48,765 nt of DNA from the NCBI GenBank assembly GCA_019420065.1, contig JAHZHX010000002.1, forward strand, positions 33,281 through 82,045, given 5' to 3'. The stretch is from Clostridiales bacterium (GTDB lineage: Bacteria; Bacillota; Clostridia; Christensenellales; Aristaeellaceae). Below are positions 25,761-32,745 of the stretch, in pieces. Each line of letters opens with the position of its first letter. The first letter of the stretch is position 1. The notes under the pieces are model-generated. The model searched no databases. It was not told the origin of the DNA and saw only the letters and a program-made list of their open reading frames with translations. A program made the position numbers and the translations under genes.

Positions 25761-25853
25761 GGAGAAGTCGCCTAGTTTGGTCGAGGGCGCGCGACTGGAA
25801 ATCGCGTAACGGCCACAAACCGTTCGAGAGTTCGAATCTCTCCTTCTCCGCCA
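25761..25853 (+). tRNA. tRNA-Ser (anticodon GGA)
   Basis: A 93-base class II tRNA with encoded CCA. The acceptor arm GGAGAAG pairs with CTTCTCC (25843-25849), and the discriminator is G. The D-loop TTTGGTCGAGGG, the anticodon stem-loop GCGCGA-CTGGAAA-TCGCG (anticodon GGA), a long serine-type variable arm (AACGG/CCGTT) and TTCGAATC in the T-arm are all present. It reads UCC and UCU codons. Confidence 0.96.
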
Positions 25854-25855
25854 GT

Positions 25856-25885
25856 GGTGCTTGACATAGGCACCGATCCTTTTTG
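25856..25885 (+). terminator. Terminator of tRNA-Ser (first hairpin)
   Basis: A short stem GGTGC (25856-25860) and GCACC (25870-25874), followed by GATCCTTTTTG. Confidence 0.5.
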
Positions 25886-25887
25886 TG

Positions 25888-25925
25888 AAAGATTGTGTAG
25901 GGTGGTAGCTACACAATCTTTTTTT
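25888..25925 (+). terminator. Terminator of tRNA-Ser (second, stronger hairpin)
   Basis: A perfect 13-bp stem (25888-25900 with 25909-25921) with an 8-base loop, followed by a seven-T run. Confidence 0.85.
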
Positions 25926-25928
25926 GTG

Positions 25929-25958
25929 CTATAATGGGAACGCGTGTTCCCATTATAG
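25929..25958. promoter_or_regulatory. 30-base palindrome overlapping a -10 box: probable operator
   Basis: CTATAATGGGAAC (25929-25941), GCGT, GTTCCCATTATAG (25946-25958): 13-bp perfect arms. TATAAT occurs in each arm, one per strand. On the plus strand it is an extended -10 (TGCTATAAT) ahead of the small HTH gene that starts 17 bases later. The likeliest reading is an operator through which that HTH protein controls its own promoter. Confidence 0.55.
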
Positions 25959-25974
25959 AAATGTGTGGTGCTTA

Positions 25975-26304
25975 ATGATGGAAAAACTGGTTTGCATGTA
26001 TCCTGTATTGTCCAAACTCATTGCTTTGAGTGATTATACCATGCAGGACGTGGCCGCGCACCTGGGCGTATCCTCAAGCAGCCTGCGGCGCAAGATGACC
26101 GGAGGACAGCCCTGCTTAAGGCGCAGCCGCTGCTGCCTCCAAATGGCCCCTTATTTTTTGAACCTACCACAATTTATGTTTGCGTTGAGCGGCAATCAGG
26201 TATCTGCGAAAGCCGGAAGAGGCTTTTATACCGGGCTTGATTTGGGCATTATGAAATATCATTTTGAGATTGCGGCCGGGAAAGAAAATTTTGAGTGGGT
26301 ATAG
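25975..26304 (+). CDS. Small HTH (Xre-like) protein, possibly frameshifted
   Basis: A 109-residue reading. Residues about 5-45 look like a phage-repressor-type HTH: LSKLIALSDYTMQDVAAHLGVSSSSLRRKMTGG. The rest is not family-like. A +2 shift near 26110 would give a more typical continuation (GAAAAASKWPLIF and stop), so the gene may be decayed. ATGs at 25975 and 25978 are both possible; the ribosome site is poor. It stands alone, just after a terminator and a palindrome over its -10 region. Likely an autoregulated DNA-binding protein or its remnant. Confidence 0.45.
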   Translation: MMEKLVCMYPVLSKLIALSDYTMQDVAAHLGVSSSSLRRKMTGGQPCLRRSRCCLQMAPYFLNLPQFMFALSGNQVSAKAGRGFYTGLDLGIMKYHFEIAAGKENFEWV

Positions 26305-26463
26305 TGCAAAAACGGTATATTTGTGACGCCTGCGCAAAACGGTCACAACATTGCGCGTTGAAACGTGTTTGAAAATGCTTGGAGTGTTGAATCAGCGATA
26401 ATGGCGAAAGTTATGCGGCTTTTTGACCAACCGGCGCGGCGTAAAATTTGTGAAAAATGCCCT
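26305..26463. other. Intergenic stretch without a gene
   Basis: This is part of a 355-base gap between the HTH gene and the MATE gene. The only structure I see in this half is a 7-bp inverted repeat (TTGTGAC at 26321-26327, GTCACAA at 26342-26348). No coding signal was found. The other half holds a promoter and the leader hairpin. Confidence 0.5.
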
Positions 26464-26493
26464 TTGCGTTCTCAAAAAACGTTATGGTATAGT
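26464..26493 (+). promoter_or_regulatory. Sigma-A-type promoter of the MATE gene leader
   Basis: TTGCGT, an 18-base spacer, TATAGT. Transcription would start near 26500 and leave a leader of about 160 bases before the MATE start at 26660. Confidence 0.5.
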
Positions 26494-26520
26494 AAGAAAC
26501 GTTAACTGAATACGGCATTC

Positions 26521-26586
26521 AACGACACATGTAGTGCATTGCACGTAAATCTGATTACGGTACGGCAATGCCCTGCGTGTGTCGTT
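26521..26586 (+). ncRNA. Long structured leader hairpin upstream of a MATE exporter (candidate cis-regulatory RNA)
   Basis: An extended hairpin can be drawn. AACGACAC (26521-26528) pairs with GTGTCGTT (26579-26586). The next 7x7 segment (26529-26535 with 26572-26578) is paired at six of seven positions, counting G-U. GCATTGC (26536-26542) pairs with GCAATGC (26565-26571). CGTAA (26544-26548) pairs with TTACG (26555-26559) around a six-base loop. TTTTGTTTGT covers the end of the stem and the bases after it (26585-26594), so an attenuator is possible. It matches no riboswitch I can recall. A miniature inverted-repeat element is another option. Confidence 0.45.
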
Positions 26587-26659
26587 TTGTTTGTATCAAA
26601 AGGCATACGCGGATGCGTGTGTCTTTATTTGTCCGTATTATATATTGGGAGGGACGATT

Positions 26660-28030
26660 ATGCAACAATCAAACGATCTGGGGAGAGAAAAGACGGGTAC
26701 GCTGCTGCGAAAATTTGCGGTTCCCTGCATCTTTTCGCTGATTATTTCCTGCCTGTACAACATTGTGGACCAGATTTTTGTAGGCAACGGGATTGGCTAT
26801 TTGGGGAATGCCGCCACCGGCGTTATTTTTCCGGTCACGGTGATCGGCTGGGGTGTTTCGCTGCTTTTTGGCGATGGCGCGGCGGCGGCGCTCAGCGTAT
26901 CGCTGGGCGAAAACCGCACGGAGAATATCCATCGCATTGTGGACAACGGCATTTTGGGATCGTTTCTGGGCGGCGTTGTGATTATCCTTATCAGCTATTG
27001 CTGGGGGGATGGGCTTTTGCTGCTGATTGGCGCGACGGAAGCGAATCTGGCGCTTGCGCATGATTATGGCTTTATCATTTATGCCATGATGCCGCTGGCG
27101 CTGGTACAGAATACGCTGGCTTCCGTTATCCGCGCGGATGGCAGTCCGAAATATGCGATGGGCGCGATGCTGACGGGCGCGGCGCTGAATATGATCGGTG
27201 ATCCGATTGCGATTTTTGTGCTGGGCTGGGGCATCAAGGGAGCGGCCTATGCGACGATCCTGGGGCAGTTTGTCAGCTTTCTGATCTGCGCCGCTTATCT
27301 TACGCGCAGCAAAACCTTTCGGATCCGCCGTTCCAGCTTTCGGGCGGATAGGAAGCTGTGCAGACAGGTTATGGCGCTGGGGGCGTCCAGCTTTCTGACC
27401 CAGCTGTCAATTGTGGTAATTACAATTATCAACAATATTCTGCTGGTAAAATACGGCGCGGCGTCGGTTTATGGCGAAGATATTCCTCTGGCGGCTTTTG
27501 TTGTGATTATGAAGCTGTTCCAGATTGTTCTTAACATCGCCATTGGCATTGCTGCCGGCGCGCAGCCGATCGTGGGCTATAATTACGGCGCGAAAAAGTT
27601 CGATCGCGTGCGGGAATTGCTGGCGCTGATTATCAAATGGACGGCGATTGTCTGCCTGCTTTGCACGGTGCTGTTTGAGGCCTTCCCGGCGCTGTTTATT
27701 CGTATGTTTGGCGCGGACAGCGAGCTGTATACCCGGTTTGCGGTGCAGTGCCTGCGCGTTTATCTATCCTTGATTCTGTTTACCTGCCTGCAGAAAGTAT
27801 GCGCAATTTTTCTGCAATCGATTGGATGCGCTAAGGCCGCCGCGCCGCTGGCTGTTCTGCGCGATCTGCTGCTGATTGTATTGTCTGTTTTCATGCCTGT
27901 TTTTCTGGGTGTGACCGGTATTTTCTGGGCCGCGCCGATTGCGGACGCTCTGGCTGCCGCGGCCACGGCGGCAGTGATGCTTCGGGTGTGGAAGCAACTG
28001 AAAGCGGGCGCTGAAGTGACGGCACAATGA
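26660..28030 (+). CDS. MATE-family multidrug/cation antiporter (second copy)
   Basis: A 456-residue membrane protein with about twelve helices. The N-terminal TGTLLRKFAVPCIFSLIISCLYNIVDQIFVG region and GAAYATILGQFVSFLI are typical MATE segments, as is YNYGAKKFDRVRELL in the second half. It belongs to the clostridial MepA-like branch rather than the NorM branch, judging from the N-terminus. The start at 26660 has GGGAGGG six bases upstream. It is a single-gene unit: a promoter and structured leader precede it and a terminator follows. It is only distantly similar to the MATE protein at 4631-5995. The substrate is unknown, though a leader RNA would fit drug- or metabolite-induced export. Confidence 0.92.
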   Translation: MQQSNDLGREKTGTLLRKFAVPCIFSLIISCLYNIVDQIFVGNGIGYLGNAATGVIFPVTVIGWGVSLLFGDGAAAALSVSLGENRTENIHRIVDNGILGSFLGGVVIILISYCWGDGLLLLIGATEANLALAHDYGFIIYAMMPLALVQNTLASVIRADGSPKYAMGAMLTGAALNMIGDPIAIFVLGWGIKGAAYATILGQFVSFLICAAYLTRSKTFRIRRSSFRADRKLCRQVMALGASSFLTQLSIVVITIINNILLVKYGAASVYGEDIPLAAFVVIMKLFQIVLNIAIGIAAGAQPIVGYNYGAKKFDRVRELLALIIKWTAIVCLLCTVLFEAFPALFIRMFGADSELYTRFAVQCLRVYLSLILFTCLQKVCAIFLQSIGCAKAAAPLAVLRDLLLIVLSVFMPVFLGVTGIFWAAPIADALAAAATAAVMLRVWKQLKAGAEVTAQ

Positions 28031-28040
28031 AATAATCGGG

Positions 28041-28067
28041 GACTGCTGCCTGGCAGTCTTCTTTTTT
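28041..28067 (+). terminator. Intrinsic terminator after the second MATE gene
   Basis: GACTGC (28041-28046) pairs with GCAGTC (28053-28058), extended by G-U pairs, then TTCTTTTTT. Confidence 0.65.
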
Positions 28068-28098
28068 GATAATACTGACCCGATTCGCAAGCGTCGTT

Positions 28099-28104
28099 CG
28101 TCTA
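28099..28104 (+). promoter_or_regulatory. Possible ECF-type -10 element (CGTCTA) before the second sigma gene
   Basis: CGTCTA lies 23 bases before the sigma start, nearly the same position as in module 1 (13566-13571). The -35 is unclear. Confidence 0.35.
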
Positions 28105-28126
28105 TTTGAATGGAAGGGGGAGAAAA

Positions 28127-28630
28127 ATGACGGATCTTGAGCGGGGAAGGGAACTGGAACGTCTGATGCAGGCGTATGGTACCGACGTCAAGCGGTGGTG
28201 CTGCTTGCAGCTGCATGACGCAGCGCTTGCCGAGGATGCTTCGCAGGAAACCTTTCTGCGCGCATACCGGCATTTGGAATCCTTCCGCGGCGCCAGCAGC
28301 GAACGCACCTGGCTGATGCGTATTGCGTGGAATCTTTGCCGGGATTATCAGCGTGCGGGATGGTTCAGGCGTCATGACCGGCGCGTGACGGTCGAGGAGG
28401 TTTCCGAGCAAGCACGGTGGGATACATACGCGGACGAAACGGTATGGCATGCGGTTGCCGCGCTTCCGACCCGGCTTCAGCAAGCGGTGCTGCTGCGGTA
28501 CTGGCAGCAAATGACGGTGCGTGAAGCGGCAGAGGTGATGCGTGTTTCAGAATCCACGGCCAAGCGGCTGCTGCGGAAAGCAGAAAGCGCGCTCAGGCAG
28601 CAGTTGGAGGAGTGGTATCATGATGGATGA
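28127..28630 (+). CDS. ECF-subfamily RNA polymerase sigma factor (module 2)
   Basis: A 167-residue group 4 sigma factor. Region 2 includes LQLHDAALAEDASQETFLRAYRHLESFRG and RTWLMRIAWNLCRDYQRAGWFRRHDRRVT. Region 4 has LPTRLQQAVLLRYWQQMTVREAAEVMRVSESTAKRLLRKAE. It is clearly a paralogue of the module 1 sigma (compare AWFRHTDRRVT there with GWFRRHDRRVT here). The start at 28127 follows GGAAGGGGGAG. The stop overlaps the next gene by 11 bases, which implies coupled translation with its presumed antagonist. Confidence 0.93.
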   Translation: MTDLERGRELERLMQAYGTDVKRWCCLQLHDAALAEDASQETFLRAYRHLESFRGASSERTWLMRIAWNLCRDYQRAGWFRRHDRRVTVEEVSEQARWDTYADETVWHAVAALPTRLQQAVLLRYWQQMTVREAAEVMRVSESTAKRLLRKAESALRQQLEEWYHDG

Positions 28631-29516
28631 TTTGAAACGGCAAGTGGACGAACGGCTCAGGGACGTGCGGTGGACGGAAAACGACAGCAGGCGCGTCCGC
28701 GAACGAATTGCGAAAAAGGAGAAAAAAATGAAAAAGAAATTTGCGCTGGTTATGACGTTGGCGCTGGCAGTGCTGATGACGGCTACGGCGGTGGCGGCAG
28801 TGGCGCTGAAGCGCTCGGAAAGCAACGGCGCTTTGGCGCAGGCGCGCCGGGCGGTGGCGGAAAAGTACGGTTTGAGCGCTGAAACGTTGGGGATGCTGAA
28901 CGGCCGGGCGGAAAAAACGCAAAGCGGCTGGATCGTTACGCTGGGGGATGACGGCCAGTATTTATCCAGCGGCTTGGACTGCGGCGTATATACGGTAACG
29001 CTGGAAAAAAACGAAACGCAAGTTTTCTGGAACGGAGACGCCGTGCAAGGCAAGGGCGGCCAGGCGGAAATGCGCGCGTATCTTGAACGGGTGAAGCGTG
29101 GCGAGACGGGCACTGTTCAGGCGCAAGCGCCGCTGACTACTCCTGCGGCGGCGATTGACCAGCCCGACGTGGTTTGGAAGCTGCAAAACATAACGCTTTA
29201 TGCGGATGACGCGCATGCCATGCAGGCGGCGATCGGATATGAAGAGGCAAAGGAGATGCTGGCGGCCGCGCTCGCGGAGGAATATGGGATCACGGAAGCG
29301 GATTTTGCCGCGGCCTATGGCTGGTCGGACGGCTGCTTCCGCAATGAGGACGAGGAAGGCTTCTGGCCGCTTTGCCGGGATGCGGCAGGAAAGGGGTATT
29401 ACGCGCTGCATATGCTTGCGGAGCATGACGGGATTCAGCTTGATTGCAGCGGTGTGATTGACGCTATGACAGGCGAAATCCTTGCAACCTTTGCCGAAAG
29501 CGGCGGAAACGGCTAA
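28620..29516 (+). CDS. Probable membrane-bound anti-sigma/sensor protein of ECF module 2
   Basis: A 298-residue protein. Residues 1-38 are hydrophilic and charged (MDDLKRQVDERLRDVRW), followed by one membrane helix (FALVMTLALAVLMTATAVAAVAL, about 40-62) and an outer domain. The region around EEAKEMLAAALAEEYGI and the terminal GVIDAMTGEILATF recall PepSY repeats. No zinc anti-sigma motif is seen. Topology, overlap with the sigma gene and ending motifs match the module 1 protein at 14108-15874, which is about twice as long. The family is not one I recognise. A hairpin follows the stop. Confidence 0.65.
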   Translation: MMDDLKRQVDERLRDVRWTENDSRRVRERIAKKEKKMKKKFALVMTLALAVLMTATAVAAVALKRSESNGALAQARRAVAEKYGLSAETLGMLNGRAEKTQSGWIVTLGDDGQYLSSGLDCGVYTVTLEKNETQVFWNGDAVQGKGGQAEMRAYLERVKRGETGTVQAQAPLTTPAAAIDQPDVVWKLQNITLYADDAHAMQAAIGYEEAKEMLAAALAEEYGITEADFAAAYGWSDGCFRNEDEEGFWPLCRDAAGKGYYALHMLAEHDGIQLDCSGVIDAMTGEILATFAESGGNG

Positions 29517-29552
29517 AGAGTCATATACTTTTTTCGAAATCCATGGTAAAAT

Positions 29553-29595
29553 AACGGCAGCGGCACGTGCGCTTGCATGTGCTGCTGCCGTTTGC
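29553..29595 (+). terminator. Probable terminator after ECF module 2
   Basis: A 14-bp stem with one G-U pair (AACGGCAGCGGCAC at 29553-29566 with GTGCTGCTGCCGTT at 29579-29592) and a short T run. Confidence 0.55.
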
Positions 29596-29615
29596 GGCAT
29601 GTGTGGAGGAAAAAT

Positions 29616-30191
29616 ATGGATCATCGTTTTTTGGCGGATGTGTCTTTGCAAACGCCCCGGCTGCTGATTCGCCGCATCCGCGAGGAGGACGCCAAAGGAA
29701 TTTTTGATATGATGTCCGATCAGGAAACCTGCGACCTGGATGGCGGATACCGGGCGGCAGAGGCGCTGGATGCGCGTTTTACCGGCATGGTGCGTGTCTT
29801 TGCCGCCGAGCCGGACCGGTATGCGATCGTGCGGAAAAATGACGGGGCGCTGATCGGTATAATGCATCTGATGGATCCGGAGCCGGCGCGCGCGGTGCCG
29901 GCGCTTGAAATCGGCTACTGCTTGTGCCGCGCCTATTGGCGGCAGGGCTATGGTTCGGAAGCGGTGGCGGAGCTGGTGGCATACTGCCATGACAGATTGC
30001 GGATTCCGCTGATTACGGCGGGCGTGTTTGACTTTAACGCCGCGTCCCAGCGCATGCTGGAAAAGCTGGGCTTTGAGCGCGAGGGGATCATGCGGCTGGC
30101 GGTGGCGCATCCGCGGCGCGGCCTGGTGGACATGGTGCGCTATGTCCATGCGGCGGCATGGCAGGAAAAGGCTTCGGGCGGGACGGAATAA
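29616..30191 (+). CDS. GNAT-family N-acetyltransferase (RimJ/RimL-like)
   Basis: A 191-residue GNAT enzyme that moves an acetyl group from acetyl-CoA to an amine. LQTPRLLIRRIREEDAKGIF is the typical RimJ/RimL start. The acetyl-CoA loop is seen in IGYCLCRAYWRQGYGSEAVAELVAY (Q/RxxGxG/A type). FDFNAASQRMLEKLGFEREG is the conserved C-terminal element. The start at 29616 follows TGGAGGA. The substrate may be a ribosomal protein or a small molecule; it cannot be predicted. It stands between ECF module 2 and the GntR gene. Confidence 0.88.
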   Translation: MDHRFLADVSLQTPRLLIRRIREEDAKGIFDMMSDQETCDLDGGYRAAEALDARFTGMVRVFAAEPDRYAIVRKNDGALIGIMHLMDPEPARAVPALEIGYCLCRAYWRQGYGSEAVAELVAYCHDRLRIPLITAGVFDFNAASQRMLEKLGFEREGIMRLAVAHPRRGLVDMVRYVHAAAWQEKASGGTE

Positions 30192-30211
30192 GGGCGAATC
30201 GGGCGCAATGC

Positions 30212-30240
30212 TTGACTTTTTTGCATGAAAACGGTATATT
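30212..30240 (+). promoter_or_regulatory. Sigma-A-type promoter of the GntR gene
   Basis: TTGACT, a 17-base spacer, TATATT, 33 bases before the start at 30273. It would drive gntR and likely pepF and fhs. Confidence 0.65.
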
Positions 30241-30248
30241 GTATACAG
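30239..30248. promoter_or_regulatory. GntR/FCD-type operator, TTGTATACAG
   Basis: TGTATACA (30240-30247) is a perfect palindrome that fits the GT-N-AC core bound by FCD-class GntR proteins. It overlaps the end of the -10 and the transcription start of the gntR promoter, so the protein likely represses its own gene. Confidence 0.5.
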
Positions 30249-30272
30249 CCTAACGGGGAAAGAGGGGCTTTC

Positions 30273-30950
30273 ATGTACAGCGATACGTTTGAAGTGGCTC
30301 AGGAGAGCAAGCCGATCCGCGATATAGCCTACGACCGGCTCAAGCATGCCATCATTACCGGGGAACTGCCTGCCGGGGCGCGCATTGTGGAAACGACATA
30401 TGCCGAGCAGCTGCATATCAGCCGCACGCCTTTGCGCGAGGCGCTGCGCAAGCTGGAGCGCGACGGTCTGGTGGAATACGTGCTGCGCCGCGGCGTGATC
30501 GTGCGCGCATTTACGATTAACGATGTTGATGAAATTTTTACCATCCGCAACGCGATGATGATGCTGATTCTGCCTTCCGTGGTTGAGCGGGTGACGAAAA
30601 AGGACATTCGTGAAATGCGCATCCTTTTGTCCGAAATGGATGTGGCGCACGCGGAGGAGGATTGCGACGCACTTGCGGTTTTTAACCGGGCGTTCCATAG
30701 CAAGATGGAGCATTTGAGCGATAAAATGCGTATTCTGCGCGTGATTGACAGCCAGGAGGAGTATATTACCCGTTTTTCCGCGGTTACGATCGCCAGCATC
30801 GTGCGCCGTTCCAATGCGCATCAGGAGCACCACAAAATGGTGGATCTGCTGGAGGCGCGCGACCTGGAGGGGCTGAAAGCGATTATGAGCCGCCATCTGG
30901 AGGAAAGCAAGGCCACCTGCCTGGCCGCCCTGGCGGAAAGAAAATTTTAA
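30273..30950 (+). CDS. GntR-family transcriptional regulator, FCD (FadR) subfamily
   Basis: A 225-residue protein. The N-terminal winged helix reads AYDRLKHAIITGELPAGARIVETTYAEQLHISRTPLREALRKLERDGLVEY, a textbook GntR DNA-binding domain. The C-terminal helical FCD domain has FTIRNAMMMLILPSVVERV, FNRAFHSKMEHLS and NAHQEHHKMVDLLEARD, which include the His/Asp residues that bind a metal or carboxylate ligand. AGAGGGG precedes the start. A good promoter and a palindrome fitting the family operator lie upstream. pepF follows after 18 bases, so it may control pepF and fhs. The effector is unknown. Confidence 0.93.
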   Translation: MYSDTFEVAQESKPIRDIAYDRLKHAIITGELPAGARIVETTYAEQLHISRTPLREALRKLERDGLVEYVLRRGVIVRAFTINDVDEIFTIRNAMMMLILPSVVERVTKKDIREMRILLSEMDVAHAEEDCDALAVFNRAFHSKMEHLSDKMRILRVIDSQEEYITRFSAVTIASIVRRSNAHQEHHKMVDLLEARDLEGLKAIMSRHLEESKATCLAALAERKF

Positions 30951-30968
30951 GCAGCGGAGGAAATAAGC

Positions 30969-32741
30969 ATGAATTGGGATTTGTCCGTTTTGTATTCCGG
31001 ATTTGACGATCCGCAGATTGAAAAGGATTTTGCCGCTTGCGGCGAACTGATTGAAAAAATGAAAGCGCGGCTGAATGCTCCGGCTTCCGCGAGGGAAACG
31101 CTGGAGGAGTGCGAGCGGCTGAGCGAGGAATTGCGGCTGCGCGCGGGCAAGCTGGGCGAGTTTGCTTCGCTCACGCTGGCCGTGGACGCGACCAACGAGG
31201 ACGCGCTGCGCATGATGGACCGCTGTATGCAGCAGGACGTTGAACTGAGCATGGCGTATTCGCAGCTGACCCGCTACCGGGGCAGCCTGTCCGAAGCGGA
31301 ATTTGAGGGCGCGATTGCCCAGAGCGAGGAACTGCAAAATGTGGCCTTCCATTTGCGGAACATGCGCGAGAGCGCGGCGCATCTGCCTGCCCCGGAGATT
31401 GAGGAATGGCTGCTGAACATGTCGCTTACGGGCGCGGAGGCCTTTTCTCAGCTGCGCGACAAGCTGGACGCTACGCTGCTGGTGGATTATCGCGGCGAGC
31501 AGCTGCCTCTGTCCGCCGTGCGCGGCAAGGCGGAGGATCCCGATCCTGCGGTTCGCCGCGACGCTTACCTGGCTGAGCTGGCCGCCTATCCCAAGATGGA
31601 GGTGCCCATGGCTGCCTGCCTGAACGCGATCAAGGGCGAAGGGCTGACCATGATTAAGGCCGAGCATTATGATTCGATCCTGGATCAGACGCTGGCGCAG
31701 TCCAATATGGATCGCGAAACGCTTGAGGCGATGTGGACGGCCTGCCGCGAGTTCTTCCCGGCTTTCCGCAAATATCTGCGCAAGAAGGGCGAGCTGCTGG
31801 GGCATAAGAATGGGCTGCCGTTCTATGACCTGTTTGCTCCCGTGCAGGCGAAGGGAGGGCAGGCGCGTACTTACACGGTGGAGGAAGCGCGGGCGCTTCT
31901 GGTGCGGGAAATGAGCAAATTCACGCCCGAAATGGGCGCGTTTATCGATCATGCCTTTGAGAACCGCTGGATCGATATGTTCCCGCGCGAGGGAAAGAGC
32001 GGCGGCGCGTTCTGCGCCGGGATCAGCTGCTGCGAGCAGAGCCGCATCCTGACCAATTTTACCGGGAGCCTGGGCGACGTGAGCACCCTGGCGCATGAGC
32101 TGGGGCATGCCTGGCATAATAAATGCATGGAGGGCCTGCCGCTGTCCATGCGCGACGAGCCGATGCCGCTGGCGGAAACGGCTTCGATCTTTAACGAAAC
32201 GCTGCTGGCAAGCGTTCTGCGCGCGGGCGCTTCCAAGGAAGAGCTTCTTACGCTCCTGGAAAGCGAACTGCAGAACAGCACGCAGGTGATCGTCGATATT
32301 TACAGTCGGTATCTGTTTGAGACGGCGGTGATCGAGGCGCGCAAAACGCATCAGCTGTCGGTGGAAGAGCTGAAAAAAATCATGCTTGACGCGCAGGAGC
32401 AAAGCTATGGCGACGGGCTGGATCCCGCGTACCGCCATCCCTATATGTGGGCCTGCAAGAGCCATTATTATATTCCCGGCATGGGCTTTTATAACTTCCC
32501 TTATGCCTTTGGCCTGCTGTTTGGCAAGGGAGTGTTCGCACAGTATCAGGAAAAGGGCGCGGCGTTTGTTCCTACCTATAATCAGCTGCTGCGTTCCTGC
32601 GGCTCCGGCAAGATTGCCGATGTTGCGGCCAGCGTGGGGATTGACGTACATAGCGTGGATTTCTGGCGTTCTTCACTGAAGAGCATCAACGAGGATATTG
32701 AGCTGTTCATTCAGCTTGCGGACGAGCATATGAAAGGATGA
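30969..32741 (+). CDS. pepF: Oligoendopeptidase F (M3B zinc metallopeptidase)
   Basis: A 590-residue cytoplasmic peptidase that cuts short peptides. The zinc motif HELGH sits in STLAHELGHAWHNK, and the third ligand lies in the ETASIFNETLLAS helix downstream. Family segments AGISCCEQSRILTNFTGSLGDV, SRYLFETAVIEAR and YNFPYAFGLLFGKGVF are all present. GGAGG precedes the start. It overlaps nothing but is only 4 bases from fhs, so pepF and fhs are translated from one message, probably with gntR. Confidence 0.95.
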   Translation: MNWDLSVLYSGFDDPQIEKDFAACGELIEKMKARLNAPASARETLEECERLSEELRLRAGKLGEFASLTLAVDATNEDALRMMDRCMQQDVELSMAYSQLTRYRGSLSEAEFEGAIAQSEELQNVAFHLRNMRESAAHLPAPEIEEWLLNMSLTGAEAFSQLRDKLDATLLVDYRGEQLPLSAVRGKAEDPDPAVRRDAYLAELAAYPKMEVPMAACLNAIKGEGLTMIKAEHYDSILDQTLAQSNMDRETLEAMWTACREFFPAFRKYLRKKGELLGHKNGLPFYDLFAPVQAKGGQARTYTVEEARALLVREMSKFTPEMGAFIDHAFENRWIDMFPREGKSGGAFCAGISCCEQSRILTNFTGSLGDVSTLAHELGHAWHNKCMEGLPLSMRDEPMPLAETASIFNETLLASVLRAGASKEELLTLLESELQNSTQVIVDIYSRYLFETAVIEARKTHQLSVEELKKIMLDAQEQSYGDGLDPAYRHPYMWACKSHYYIPGMGFYNFPYAFGLLFGKGVFAQYQEKGAAFVPTYNQLLRSCGSGKIADVAASVGIDVHSVDFWRSSLKSINEDIELFIQLADEHMKG

Positions 32742-32745
32742 ACCC

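Noticed and set aside
26321..26348. 7-bp inverted repeat TTGTGAC/GTCACAA as an operator
   Set aside because: The arms are short, the loop is 14 bases, and there is no nearby promoter; it could easily be chance.
26521..26586. Assignment of the MATE leader to guanidine, yybP-ykoY or THF riboswitch classes
   Set aside because: None of the conserved loop sequences of those classes could be found in the hairpin.
28962..32651. Very long minus-strand open frame (1229 codons) opposite ECF module 2, the GNAT gene, gntR and pepF
   Set aside because: It has no ribosome site or domain signature and lies opposite several well-identified genes. Long antisense frames are expected at this GC content.
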